Below are positions 27,001-39,730 of a stretch of 64,000 bases of DNA, piece after piece; position 1 is the first letter of the stretch; each line of letters starts with the position of its first letter. The position numbers were made by a program, and so were the translations under genes. The notes below the pieces were generated by a model. The model saw nothing but the letters and a program-made list of their open reading frames with translations, was not told the origin of the DNA and ran no database searches. This DNA comes from Liolophura sinensis (lineage: Eukaryota > Mollusca > Polyplacophora > Chitonida > Chitonidae), in assembly GCF_032854445.1 (NCBI RefSeq), contig NC_088295.1:13193385-13257384 (forward strand), read 5' to 3'.

Positions 27001-30000
27001 AATATGTATATCCTTCCGATTTCAATATATTCGAACTAAACGGTACGGCATATTGTATGTATGTATACTTGGGGGTTCAACGTTGTACTTAACAATTTTT
27101 CAGTGACAGGGAGTCATTAGGTGTGTGAACATATACTGTGTCTTCTTGTGCCACTGAAGCACCATGCAGGTGCTCACCAGACATGACCCTCACTCAGTCA
27201 CATTATACTGACACCGGTCCAACCAGTCATGTTTCCTTGCTCTAACCTCTGGGTGCCAAGTGAAGCAGCAGCAAGTATCATCTTTAAAGTTTTTGGTATA
27301 GGGATATTGTTTATTTATTTATTTATTTATTTATTTATTTGATTGGTGTTTAACGCGGTACTCAAGAATATTTCTCTTATATGACGGTGGCCAGCATTAT
27401 GGTGGGAGGAAACCGCTCACAGCCCGGGGGAAACCCACGACCATCCGCAAGTTCTTGACAGACCTTTCCTCGTACGGCCGGAGAGGAAGCCAGCATGGGC
27501 TGGACTTGAACTCACAGCGACCGTATTGGTGAGGCCCCTAAAGATATTGTCATGGCCTTGTACATAGTTTGCCCGTCTGTTAGTCCTAACATAACTTACT
27601 GCGATGACTCAACAAAGAATTGTCGTAAACTTGATACTAGTCCTATCTGTAAGGAAATGTTAAGGCACAGTCAGAATTAGATGAGTTCTGTCACAATGTT
27701 CTAAGTCTACAGGAGGAGAGAGTTTAGTATTTTAAGCTATGATGAAACCACTTGTTTACTTTTGTTTCAGACCTTTGGACCCCGAGGTTGTTGAAACGAA
27801 CAATATCACCGGAACAGTAAGATGATAATATTTCTCGTAATACTTAAAGCTGATGATTTTTTTTTCACTGAATGTCCAGCATAATATTTAGCTCGAGTGA
27901 CACAGAGTTTTCGTATTTCGTATACGTCGGGATGGCGTGATGTTACGTAATATATTTAACTTAGTTGTTTCAAAGATCGTTTACTCGCCACGATATGGCT
28001 GAAATATTGCCGATGTGGCGTTAAGCCATAATCATTCATTCATTCAAAGATCGTTTCAAAGATCGTACACGTCACAAAGATTATATAGTGATATAACTAT
28101 CGTGCATCACAGATTGTACACCATTATATTTAACTGTGGTGTCGCACAGAGTGTACACAGAGTGTATACACCTGCGTATGTTGTAAAATAATGGCGCTGA
28201 AATGCACATGCAGTGATCGCATTGTGATGAATGCGATACTTGCCCTGTTTCAGTGCGAGGTTGACCTGGTGCATGTCCGGTGTTCGGCTTACAATAACGC
28301 TAGTCTACCTCACATTCTAGAACAGGAGAATGGGGTGGCCGTTCAGGGCACCATCAAACTGCCAGAGAAAAAAGTCCAAAATCCGGAGATGGACGTCAAT
28401 ACACCTTCGTCAAAGGGTAGCCTAGGTAACCAGATTTAATACCAATTATTTCTTCGCCTCTTTTGTAAAAACAGTTGAGCTTTTTTTGTCTTAAGCAAAT
28501 GTGGTATAATTAGCTAAGCAAATTAAAGTCTATGTAATCTTTGACGTTTCAAGAGACATTCTATGTTTTGGCAAATAAATTCAGGACTTCAACAGTTTAT
28601 TCAACTTAAAACGTTTCGTGAATCCGGACGCTGTGGTGCACTCCGGAAACCCCTGTTTCCTACATCCATAAACCTTGTGCCGCCGTCATGTAAGAGTGCG
28701 GCGTTAAACAGCTATGAAACAAACAATTAAACAGGCAAATAAGTATATAAAAACAGCACTTTTAATATTCGCTTGCTTGCAGAAATGAAAAATATTAACT
28801 GGTATAAAAATCGCTTAAAATAACAAATATTTACATTTTCTTTTTGTTTTACATAAGCTGCATATGAAGGTTCCATTGTTGTGATTCTTTATGTCAATAT
28901 TTATTTATTTTTTTTTTTGATTGATTAATACTCAAGAATAACCGTACTCAAGAATATTTCACTTATACGACACCGGCTTTATGCCAATATGCACTGAAAA
29001 AAGGTGGGTTATATGAGCCCTATCAGTTAGAATTTTTCAGGATGTTATTGTCTGTTGAGAAGCAGATGGTCACTCAGGTTTCTTCTCACCCTGCAGGTCT
29101 CTACGTTGTTTTTTATCTGGTTGTGACGTCAGCCTTCGCTTCTGTTACCGTCCCGTATAACGCTCTGATAGCTGACAAGTCACACCCGTCTCAGAGAGGT
29201 ACAGCCATTTACTAACGCCGCGTTCACACGGGGAATGCAACTACTCAAGTCAAAAAAAAAAAAAAATCATTTCATTCGAGTTGTTTGCTTTCAAATAAAT
29301 CGACCGAAAGATGACGCATTTTGATTTTGTTGAATTCTGTTAACTGGTACGACAAAACGCATCCTGTCAATGCAGCTTCGCGATTTGTTAAAATCTGATA
29401 GTCCGCGTGTACAACAAATTCAACCGTGTGAACAACGCTTACATAAATGTATTTTTTGTTTTTCCTCTCTCTTTTCTATACTACTCATAGTGCTAATTTC
29501 AAGCCGAATATCATTTGTTATGCCCTCGTCTCCATCCTGTATTCTCTATATGAAGTTTCGCTAAAAAAGAGTGTTCTAGATTACGTAGTATATACCTATA
29601 TCTGATTAACGGAAAGCTGAGGTAGTCCATTAACCAGTCTTACAATCTGCACACTCGTTGTGAACTTGAACACTTAACTGGGTATTCTGCTGATGTTATT
29701 TGGTGGTCCCTGTCTATATATCCGTTTGACCTATGTCTGTATATACCTCCTTCAGGGTTCAACTCTGGCGTTATGGGAGCAATGATTTTGCTGGGTAACC
29801 TCTCAGGAGCCGGGATAGGAATCTGCCTGATGGTAACTTTGACACAGTTCATGATCTCTTATGTTTTTTTCAATGCAGAACAAACTCGTGTCTGATTGGT
29901 AGACACAGGTGATACAGGAGATTCTAGGTTAAATCATATGATGGTCACACCTGAGAGCAGGCAGATTTTTATATGGTTCCAAAAATCAGAAACAGCCAAT

Positions 30001-33000
30001 CTAGCTCGGCTGTGATTCGGTCACGTTTAAGACTGCTTCTTTCCAATATTTAGCTTCATATGATTGTTCACTGTGCAAGCGTTTGACATGGTCAGGAGTA
30101 AATTTGTCCACTATAGGAGTACGAATCTGATTGTTACAGTCTGATGCATTCAGTTACACCAAGACTGCGTGTGAAAGCATTCAGTGTTCAGTAGAGACTT
30201 TACATCACTGTTACGAAATCACTAATGGTCTGTTCTTATTTCTTGTGTAGAAAATTGGTATATTCAGCACATATGGTTGTATGATCGGGGTCATACTACT
30301 GTGTATACTCATAACCTGCCTGACCACCTCAGAGACCCCCGGGAAAAATCCCGGGGAACCACTGGGTAAGTAAATGACAGTAGCAATGCTGACAATTTCA
30401 TTGTCGGTGAAATCACGCGTTACAGAGAAATTAGGATGTCATTGTGCAGATAGACTGGTATTTGTGTGTCCTTGATATCCTTTGAAGGAAATTCCCGTTG
30501 GGTCCATACATGAACTGTATCCCATCACCTGACATACATATGTCATAATCTCAGTACAAAATATGGATACCGTTATCATTTTTATACATTCAACGGTGCT
30601 CGTAGGGTTTTTATGCGGTTTTACCTTCTATGGAGACCACTAGTCTAACATCATGCAATAATGGCATTTTAGACTGTACCCCACAAGTAGGAAAGTTCGT
30701 TAGTAATGTGCCAAAGTAGGGAGTTTTACCCCAGGCAATCTGGTTTTCATCACCCATGAAAACTGGCCGCCATGGGATAAGTCAACAAATCCTGAGAATG
30801 TCTTTAGACAACAATCATGTCAGTTATCATTTAATCGTTAAGTATGGAAGCCAGATAAGGCTATCATCGTACTAACGTAGCAGCGTACCATCGCCTATCA
30901 TCAAGGGACGAAACGGTCGTACGAAGCGATGGTTCGATGCTAGCATCGTGTCATCGCTTCGTGCCATCGTACCATTGCTTCGTGCCATCGCCGGGTGATG
31001 GAACTATAGTACGATGGTTCGATGATGGCCTTATTCGGCTTACGTAGTTAAGACATATATGAAGTATTGGCTCACACACAGCCTCAAACAGGGAATCTAC
31101 CTGAAATTCATGTCGGACATCCATATTGATAGACACCTGATATATTTCGACGCATAGATCCTACTTTTACCTTACATAGCGTTTTTGGAAATTGGCTGTT
31201 TTTCAGCAAACACAAGTACAAACATAGGGGCCTATACATTTGCAGGTAACGTTTGAAATTGTTCGTCAGTTACTATCCTACAAGACTGACCCATACCACC
31301 ATTCTAATGTGGCGTTAAAGCCCAAATAATTAAGTTAATAAAATAAATATGTGCAGATTACCTTGTATAACTGACCAGATGTAATAATGACAGATGGCGG
31401 TTTGCCATCGACATTTTATCTAGTATTTCAGAGCTTGAGGTCAGATATCAGTAGACTCTATGTAATTAATTGAAAGTATCGTGTTTTTCTGTAGGATTCG
31501 GTACAATATTCTGTGGATTCTGGCAGCCTTTGACAGGTAAGACCGTACAGGGTGACGTATATATATTTACCAACGGATCTAACCCTGATGTCCATGGGAT
31601 ATAATACCCTCGATAAAGAACTGATCTATAAGATTTAAGGAAATGGCACTGACCAGATATAACCAATGAGTGTATGTTATTTTTCGGCTATATTTCGGCT
31701 TTCCAAGCGTTTCATGAAGCTGGGAGCCTCGATGAAAAACATAATAGAATACATATTATACATATTGATTCTTCAGTTAATTCTATTTATAAAATAAGTT
31801 GGATGACATTCCTGCAGTTCGGAATGCGGAGAGATATTGACTGATTTAATGTCAGGGGTATCAGTAGGTGAATGGTGTGAATGATAAGAGAACGGATTAC
31901 TATAGTCACCGCAGCCAATACATGCATCAGAATAAAAGGTTTGACTTTCAGATCATGACTTCCGGTGGGTGTTTCTGACCCGGTTTCTCATGCAGCAAGG
32001 CGTCTCCACGGTAACGGCGTAAGTCAATGCGCACATCTCTCTATAAGCAGTAGCCATCTGCTTCCATTAAGCTAACAGGTGAAATCTATAGGCTAAGTAT
32101 TATAGGCCTATAGATGCTCTGAGAAATTTCGAAGAAATAATGTAATCAATGCATCATAAACAGCGTTTTAGGACAGAGATACTGCGTGTATAGATCCATT
32201 ATGTAACAGTGCATGATCCCGTAAATTGTTACTATACACTCATCGATACTGCGTACCCTCATTTGTTATCATATAAACTAATACATGAAAGGAGAGGCAC
32301 ATTTTCCAAGCAGGTTGATTAAAACGGCAAAGGGGTGGGTTTGGATACTTGTATTTTGCAAGCTTTTGGAGTAGAATTCTATTGATTTCTAGAAGTACTA
32401 AGTTACCGGAGTAACGGTTAGATTAGGATTCTCTCGTGTCTCACATGTGGGTTTCAAAGTATTGGTCAGGTATGAAAATGGCATTAAAAAAAGTGTTTTT
32501 GTAAGTGAGTGAGTGCTTGGGGTTTAACGTCGTTCTCAACAATTTTTCAGTCATATGACGACGAAGGAATCATTAGGGTGCATGTACGTGTAATGTGCCT
32601 CCTTGTTGCAGGACGGATTTCCACCGCTCTTTTATTTAGTGCTGCCTCACTGAGACGACTTACCGAAGGCAAGCAAGCCGCCCCGCCCGAGCCATTATAC
32701 TGATACGGGTCAACCAGTCGTTGCACTATCTCCTTCATGCCGAACGCCAAGCGAGGAAGTTACAACTTCCTCTTTTAAAGTCTTAGGTGTGACTCGATCA
32801 AGGATTGATCCTGGATCTACCGGTCCCGAAGCGGACGCTCTACCAACTAAGTGTTTTTGTCAGTCTTAGTTATCTTTAGATATTGATGTATGGTAGAGTC
32901 TTGAAACATTGGCTAGGTTTGGATTTTGCTGTATTGTGCTTTCAGGAGAGTTGCTTATATTTGGATTTTGATGTCTTGCAGATTTTTGGAATATTGGTTG

Positions 33001-35330
33001 AGTGACATGGTCAATTTGCCGAACTGTTGGACACCCCAAACATCCGTTGGTCTTCTTCTAATTCCACTGTTGTCAGCTGCCGCCATTTGGTAAGACCAGA
33101 TAGCAGTTTTGGTGTATATATATCGACAAATTACAAGTTTTGGCGTGCATGATAAGTCTTGTGTTGTACACAGCGTTGAAGCTCTAAGGCCTTTGTGTGG
33201 TTGACGACGTTTTGCAGGGCATACTTAACTGTTATCTGTAAGCCCGCCTTTCTCTTATTGATTAAGCCATAGTGCTATAGGGGGCGTTTAAGATAATAAC
33301 TAGTATTTAGGCATTCACATGAACAGTTAGAATAAAACTCCAATAATTGACATGAGGCAAGATTTCACCTGTTTGGTGTTACCGTTTGGTGATTATTACA
33401 CTATCGCTGTTCTGGTTTTACCCTCCATGCTACAGCCTGATGTATAAATATGGTTTAAATCATTTAGTCGTTCCATTGACCATTCCAGCTCAGTCTTGTG
33501 TGGCATCCTGTCGGACAGATTAGGCCGGCGTAAACCCTTAGTCATTACCTCAGGTAAGCTAGAATAGTCCAACATACTATGTGAAATTCATGTGTATATT
33601 GTCAGTGTTTCATGCCAACTTAAAGCAATTTGATTATAAATGAAGACAGCCAATCGAACCTATGGGGGTGTTAACAGTGGTCCGCAGGACAAGGACGATC
33701 ACCAGCAAGGCTGCATATTGTTTATAGTAACGACTGAATAAAACTTTTGTGTCTTGAAAGGATTTGAACTGTTTAAATTGTTCAAACTCATGATTCTACT
33801 CATTTCCATTCACTCGTACATTTCTAGCGCTGCTCATGTGTGGGACTTCATGTGTCCTGGCCTTCATCCGAGGTTCATACGCTTATTACATTGCTTTCGT
33901 CATGTCATTCTTCTTCGGTGAGTCACTATGAATATTACCAGTTACCTGTGACAACTTGCCAACCACCAACAATAAAACAATAAGTCAATCCATTCCCTTC
34001 GACAATGATATCTCTGGCGTTAAGTCGGTGGGTTCGCAAGGTACTGGGCAAAGTGTGGTAGTTTCTCTCGAGCACAGCGCTTTCCTCTTCAAAAACTTGG
34101 TGAATGAATACGAGATTTTGTACATGGTGTTGTAGAATCCAAGTTTTCAGACAAAAATTATCCCAGTCAGGAGGGTTGACTACAGACGTTAAAACTGATT
34201 TTATTTATTTATTTGATTTAATTTGATTGGTGTTTTACGCCGTACACAAGAATATTTCTCGCATATGACGGCGGCCAACATTATGCTGGGAGGAAATCGA
34301 GCAGAGCCTGAGGGAAACACACGACCGTCCGCAGGTTGCTGACAGACCTTCTCCCGTATGGCCGGAGAGAAAGACAGCATGAGCTGGACCTCTAGCGACC
34401 ACATTTGTGAGACGCTACTGGGTCATTACGTCGCGCTGGCGTGCTCACCACTTCGGCCACGGAGGCCCCCAAATGACCTACAGCGTTCGTTAAAAACGAA
34501 TGAATGATCGTGATTATAAATGTGTATATGAATATATATACCTTTTTCAAAGCGAGGTCATTTCTCTCTCTCAAGACTGTGCCACTCAAAACCATGAATT
34601 GTTTATTGTAAGCAATTCACTTATATTCACTTATATATTAACCATATGTATCATGTACAGTATAACTATTTTCTCTCAATTCTTATATTGCAGGGCTGGG
34701 ATTTGGTTCATTTCAGTCAGTGGATTTCGCCATTGTAATGGATATTTTACCTGCTGAACGTGACAAGGCAAAGGATATTGCGGTCTGGCATCAGGTGAGC
34801 GTAATCAGAGCAGCATAATTAAAAATATATTTTAGTGACAAAATTAGTATAATGGTTTAAGAAAAATGGGTTTCCGTCATTCTTTGTGCGAATCGTGAAT
34901 GTAAAGGCTTCCACAGCGGTTAACGCAGTTGTGGATATTATATTTAAATACACAGACTACATCCGGAACTATATGTAACTATATATCTAATGTATATAAT
35001 ATCGTTACCGGAAGTACGTAAAGTAAATTGAATTTAGGTCACTCTCTCGTCGCTAGTCCATCGTACTGGTAAACTGGCGCCCTTCCAGGCGTGCATGTAT
35101 GGTGCTTCCATTTAACTACTTGGGTGAAATGATTTACAACTGCGTTTTTCTCCTGACAGGCACTGGTTCTTCCCCAAGCTCTGGCAACGCCCATAGGCGG
35201 AATGGTGTTGGATATCTTTGAGCACGTAAACTGTGAAATTGGACTTGGTTACATTATTTTGTTTTTGATGACTTCATCATATTTCTTTCTAAGCGGTGCC
35301 TTTGTACTTAAAATCAGAGGTGTTCGATAG
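24099..35330 (+). CDS. 12-TM major facilitator superfamily transporter (17 coding exons)
   Basis: Exons: 24099-24127, 25353-25480, 25977-26057, 26403-26508, 26826-26870, 27771-27816, 28254-28425, 29097-29198, 29756-29832, 30251-30365, 31495-31536, 31952-32018, 32982-33089, 33489-33553, 33828-33917, 34694-34794, 35160-35330. All GT-AG; phases join to one 514-residue frame. The MFS motif A appears twice, after TM2 (GMKSDRLQSRYGRRRP, about residues 88-103) and after TM8 (GILSDRLGRRKP, about 377-388), as expected for two six-helix halves. A 70-75-residue insertion between TM3 and TM4 should be extracellular; it has two N-glycosylation sequons (NNIT, NNAS) and two cysteines. TM4-TM5 carry VPYNALIADKSHPSQRGFNSG, recalling solute:cation symporter-like MFS proteins. 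Substrate unknown; no gene name is justified. The start is chosen because exon 1 joins exon 2 in phase. An alternative donor at 28,416 would shorten exon 7 by 9 nt. Confidence 0.88.
27069..27294 (-). mobile_element. Old copy of SINE family 2
   Basis: Diverged relative of the elements at 32,503 and 56,812: CAACGTTGTACTTAACAATT, then TTTTTCAGTGACAGGGAGTC, ATTATACTGACACCGGTCCA and GGTGCCAAGTGAAG can be aligned by eye. Within an MFS intron. Confidence 0.6.
27311..27542 (-). mobile_element. SINE family 1 with target-site duplication
   Basis: Reverse copy starting with a long (TTTA)n tail and running through the central block to the middle of the tRNA-like region. GATATTGT at 27,303-27,310 and 27,543-27,550 is the likely target-site duplication. 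Confidence 0.88.
27983..28044 (+). mobile_element. 62-bp 5'-truncated SINE insertion with perfect duplication
   Basis: GATATGGCTGAAATATTGCC, GATGTGGCGTTAAGCC and a (ATTC)n tail, a common mollusc-type SINE 3' end of a third family. It is bracketed by identical TCAAAGATCGTTT at 27,970-27,982 and 28,044-28,056. Confidence 0.75.
28899..28985 (-). mobile_element. SINE family 1 fragment
   Basis: Tail and a partly duplicated ACTCAAGAATA segment of family 1, reverse orientation, in an MFS intron. Confidence 0.7.
30921..30962. repeat. 42-nt palindromic hairpin
   Basis: Perfect 11-bp arms ACGAAGCGATG and CATCGCTTCGT enclose a perfect 14-bp palindrome CGATGCTAGCATCG, with 3-nt mismatched spacers. Further CCATCG/CGATGG repeats extend to about 31,030. 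Within an MFS intron. Confidence 0.85.
32503..32848 (-). mobile_element. SINE family 2, full length with 12-bp target duplication
   Basis: Reverse copy. Read on the minus strand it begins with a tRNA-like head (TTGGTAGAGCGTCCGCTTCG) and ends in an ACTCACTCAC-type tail. AAGTGTTTTTGT at 32,491-32,502 and 32,849-32,860 is a perfect target-site duplication. In an MFS intron. Confidence 0.9.
34199..34470 (-). mobile_element. SINE family 1, full length
   Basis: Reverse copy from the TTTATTTATTTGATT tail through the central block to the complete tRNA-like head complement (GCTGGCGTGCTCACCACTTC, GGCCACGGAGGCCCC). In an MFS intron. Confidence 0.9.
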
Positions 35331-36352
35331 GCCATCCCCAGCTATATGATCGATGCACTTGTTAATAGTTAACACAGATTTCAACCTTTCTTTGGCATCA
35401 TCGTAGAAGGGTAAAATCAAGAATGATAACACACAATGCAGTATTTAAAATTTACATATGGGTTAGTTATAAGAGGTGTGTAATACTTTATGTAGTTTAG
35501 CTATATAATTCTGACTGGATAAGGACATCATTTCAGGTTCTTTACATGCGAATCATCTTAAAACAAAATTGATAACAAAAACTGGCTGGAAATCAATGTA
35601 ACATGCATACTGAACCCACTTCGGGGATATGTTGTGTTTTGTTTGCATTGAATGTACTCTCTTATCTGCAAAGTTACAAGTCTCAACTTATCCATTTCAT
35701 ATGTTAAAGTCACTTAGTTGGGTCGAGCAGTTGACATATGTATAAGCTATATACACTATTGCGTAACCTGCGGTATTAAGTGAAGCAATTGTTGGTGAGT
35801 GTTGTACCGATACTTCTTTCTAGTATGAACAAGTACAATCACAAAATCACCATGGAGAACATTGCATACGTATCCTAGAGATATGCCACGATGTCACTGA
35901 GATTAGTTTCGTACAACTGAGGTTAATTATTTAATACAACATTCAGTATATATAGAGCATCCACCATCGATTGAAGAAAGGTGTAGTATTCAGCTATGTT
36001 ATCTATATCGGGTGTTATGTTATTGTAGTCTGTTAGAAAGTACATTGTTAGTCAACTGAATATTAAACTTTCACTATATTATCAGTCAGTGTGTGAGAAA
36101 GCAGCGTGTACCTTACATATTAGCTTTTCAAGAACAAACATTTTGTAGAACTTATTGTATTACCTGTGTAATTGTGCATTTTCAGTTGTATGTACTTTTA
36201 TGTTTATAACGTTATGTTCCTTGTAGTTCTTTACACTTGAATATGTACATGAAAGGTTACATACATAGCTGGAAAGAAAAGGCCACAAGATATAAATGTC
36301 TGTAGCATAAATCGTTGTTATTGTTGAGACATTGTTCTTATTTATGAATAAA
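35331..36352 (+). other. Probable 3' UTR of the MFS transporter
   Basis: AT-rich, no coding sequence. An AATAAA at 36,347-36,352 is a plausible poly(A) signal; ATTAAA near 36,061 is a weaker earlier candidate. Confidence 0.4.
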
Positions 36353-37339
36353 TTATTTCGACTTATATGTTTGCAGTGATGTCTTTTTAAAGGACCAGGG
36401 TTGCATTTTACAGCTAGAGTAACTCGAATGTCCTGAAGGTTAACCATTGTTGCACATCATTTATGACGCTAAGCTGATGTTGACACAAACCATTCTGTGA
36501 AGCAACGGTACTGTGCTTAAAACTTTGGTATGTATATTGAGTTATATATAATGAGGTCCTAATGTGATCTGCATGCAAACAAAATATAAAATGTTTGAAA
36601 TTCCAGAGCAGAGGTCTTTGGTCTTACACGACAAAAGCCTATATGGCGTGTCAGTTGTGTTCCCTGACATCTTCTACCATTAAGAAAATTGAGCAACCTG
36701 GTCTACACATCATGAAGTTATACTACATCCCAGAGACGTTTCAAAGGAGAAATACGTGAAACCCAATCCTTGGTACAACCCTATGTCTGTGCATTGGTTG
36801 CCAGACATGTGGTACATTTGGGCCTATAAACAGCGTGTATATGAATGTCCCTTCAAGGTACAATTACACAATCACATATCACATTACACAAAAACCACGA
36901 TGTACCTCAGCAATGCGGTGGCAGACATATGCCAGGGCAATCACGTTGGTCGCTAACAAAGGTGGAACGTATAATGGATCTCTTTGTCATTGATTTCCGA
37001 TAATTCTGCGACTTTCACATTGCCACCAGGAAGAGAAAACCGTGCGTCCGCATTTGTTCTTTTCAAGAACTTTACTACATAGACTGACTTCATGTTTGCA
37101 AAAAGCCTGACATTTGAATTTACTCCTTTCACCCATGTATGACTATCCAGTTATATATACGTTCATACACTGAAGCACAATGACTCACATTCACGCAGTG
37201 ATTTATTTATTTAATTGGTATTTTACACCGTTTTACGTAATGACACACGAGCGATTACGCAAGGTAAGAACTAACCTTGGTTTAATCGTCATGTAGGGGC
37301 CTACTGATCATCACATCCTATCCTATATTTCTGCAGTTA
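36353..37339. other. Intergenic, nothing recognised
   Basis: No credible exon. A short family 1 SINE tail fragment (ATTTATTTATTTAATTGGTA) lies at about 37,202-37,236, reverse orientation. Confidence 0.5.
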
Positions 37340-38220
37340 CAACAAGTTATAGATGCTTACAGGAAAGCTTCATCTACATGTATTTCTCTGGTAAACTTCA
37401 GCAGTTACATCCAGGTACTGAATTTTACAGGAAGCCTTCATCCTCGTGCACTTCTATCGTACACTTCTGAAGATACAGATGCCTTGAGGAAACCGTCATC
37501 CACACGTATTTCAGTTCTGTACTTCCACAGTTAAATCCAGGTGCTAGAGCTTACAGGAAACCTTCATCCGCATGAGGTTCTATCCTACATTTCTGAAGTT
37601 ACAACAATGATTGGAAGCTTACAGGAAACCTTCATCCGCATGAGGTTTTATCCTAAACTTCTGCATGCAGTTACACCAAGTTACAGATGCTTTGAGGAGA
37701 CTTTCATCCACATGTATTTTTATCTTATACTTCTGCAGTTACACCCAGGAACTGAAGCTTAGAGAAAACCTTCATCTCCATGTATATCTATCCTACATTT
37801 CCACAGTTACATCCAGGTACTGAAACTTACAAAAAAACTATTATACGCATGCACTTCTATAACTTCTGCACTTTAGGCCCATACTGTTGCTCACTGGAAA
37901 CTGATACGCATTCCTTACAAAACTTCAGTTTCTTCTGGATAGCAGGGGAGGAAATATATCACGCACACTTCAGTTTTTCACATGTGTATGCAGTTACTTA
38001 TCGGTACTGAATGCAGGAAACCTTACATTTCTATCCTATCACATTTTCAGTCGCTACTTGCTGGCATTGAAGCTAAAGGGAAACAGTCTGAAGGCCTCTT
38101 TCCATTACATTGTGCGCAATTACTCCTCGGTACTAAAGCTGAGAGACCATGCGCAACATGTACGTCCATCACACATTTAAATCTGCAATTAATTAATGGC
38201 ACTGAAACTATACACTAAGG
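37340..38220. repeat. Degenerate minisatellite, about 68-72 bp unit
   Basis: Units of the form TTACAGGAAACCTTCATCCG, CATG, TTCTATCCTACATTTCTG, CAGTTACAtCCAGGTACTGA recur about a dozen times. The clearest adjacent pair starts at 37,551 and 37,619 (68-bp offset). Open frames across it are by-products of the repeat. Confidence 0.8.
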
Positions 38221-38295
38221 TTTTATCAGGATTTTATATTCTCGCCATGCACATATTTCTGTAGTTACTGCCTGTTTGTGCAATTTCTTCACTGT

Positions 38296-38541
38296 GTTTA
38301 TTTATTTACTTGATTGGTATTTTACGCCGTACTCAAGAACATTTCACTTATACGACGGCGGCCAGCATTATGGTGAGTGGAAACCGGGCACAGCCGGGAT
38401 AGCGGGATAGACCTTCCCACGTACGGTCGGAGAGGAAGCCAGCATGAGCTGGACTTGAACTCACAGCGACCGCATTGGTGCGATACTCATGGGTCATTAC
38501 GCTGCGCTAGCGCCCTAACCAACTGAGCCACGGAGGCCCCC
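38296..38541 (-). mobile_element. SINE family 1, full length, with target duplication
   Basis: Best preserved copy: tail TTTATTTATTTACTTGATTG, central block, B-box complement TGGACTTGAACTCACAG, and head complement GCGCTAGCGCCCTAACCAAC then TGAGCCACGGAGGCCCC. TCTTCACTGT at 38,286-38,295 and 38,542-38,551 is the target-site duplication. Confidence 0.92.
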
Positions 38542-38551
38542 TCTTCACTGT

Positions 38552-39730
38552 ATTGAAGTTATTAGCAAACCTTACGTTCGTGTTGATTCTCATCACACAA
38601 CCTTCTGCACAGTTACTTCTCGGTACTGAGCTTAGAAGAAAGCCTACATCCACAATAACAATTCCATTACAAACTGTGTAACATCCACTAGTAAAGAGGA
38701 ATGTTATATTGCATATTTCCTTCCTATTTGTGAAGTAGGAAATCTTCCAAGCTGTGTTTCCATCATACGCTTCTTCGGTTACTAAGGTAGCTGTAGTTTT
38801 AATTGGATAACAAAGAATTTTTGCATTTGAAAAAAAATATCAGTCTCTCTTAATTCAACATTTAATGGCTGCTTGAAACATACATCTTCCTATTCGCCTT
38901 ACCCTTAGTCATGTTTTTTGGGTTAACACACACTATATAATATTAAGAAGATTCTTAACAGGCACCGCGCGTCATCACCACAACGGTCTACTGGTGTGAC
39001 AAATGTTCATGTACGTTGCTTTTAATTCCTCACGACCGCTGTTAGGTTTATTGTTAGCCCAGATTATATCCCGGGAGAGGCTCGTACTGCTATAGTTATG
39101 ACAGATATCCATTATTTCACAGATATTCGAGCGTAAAGATCAGCCAGATGGATTGCAAAACGTACAACTCCACGGGACCTGAACGACTAGTGATCTTGAC
39201 TAGTGATACAGAAGTTGTCATTATTCAGCCGGTAATTGCCAACTCTTTGGCGTAACGACTTGCAGAATTCAAACATGTGAACTGTCAATCCATTTCAGTC
39301 GAAAAGTAGAAATGATATATGATTGAAATAGAGCTTATCCTACTTTCCTTCGATGGGTCGATATGATCGATTGTACCGTGTAAACACTGCCTTTAGTACG
39401 TCTATATCGGGGACCTGCGTATGGAAATCAGCTAGACATATACATCTGTGACAATACGAGAGTACTGTTACTCAGCGCTGTGGTTTATCACATTTCAGTT
39501 TAAAGGGTACATCAAAAATCGAAAGTCATTTGTTAAATCTTACAACCATGTATAGGTGACTTCTATAAACATATGTATATTACAGGCCTCTTAGTTACAC
39601 CTCAGTACTAGTCAGGGGTTAAGTGTTACCTTTCTACAGTTTATGTTATTTGATTGGTGTTTCAAGCCGCATTTAAGAATATTGCACATACAAGTGGTTA
39701 AGTCAGTTTTACAAGAAAAGGACACAGGTA
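38552..39730. other. Intergenic, nothing recognised
   Basis: No gene seen. A family 1 tail fragment (TATTTGATTGGTGTTTCAAG) lies at about 39,645-39,690, reverse orientation, just left of a 21-bp minisatellite. Confidence 0.5.

Noticed and set aside
32509-32750. Short ORFs on both strands in the SINE family 2 copies (also 56,855-57,037)
   Set aside because: The same peptide appears at both copies only because the SINE is repeated; SINEs are non-coding.
37541-38218. Consecutive 73-78-codon plus-strand ORFs
   Set aside because: Translations of a degenerate 68-72-bp minisatellite.
38296-38541. tRNA-gene-like sequence with A-box and B-box (also at 13,341, 23,683, 34,199)
   Set aside because: The tRNA-like head is followed by the SINE body and tail, and the same unit recurs across the window; not a functional tRNA gene.
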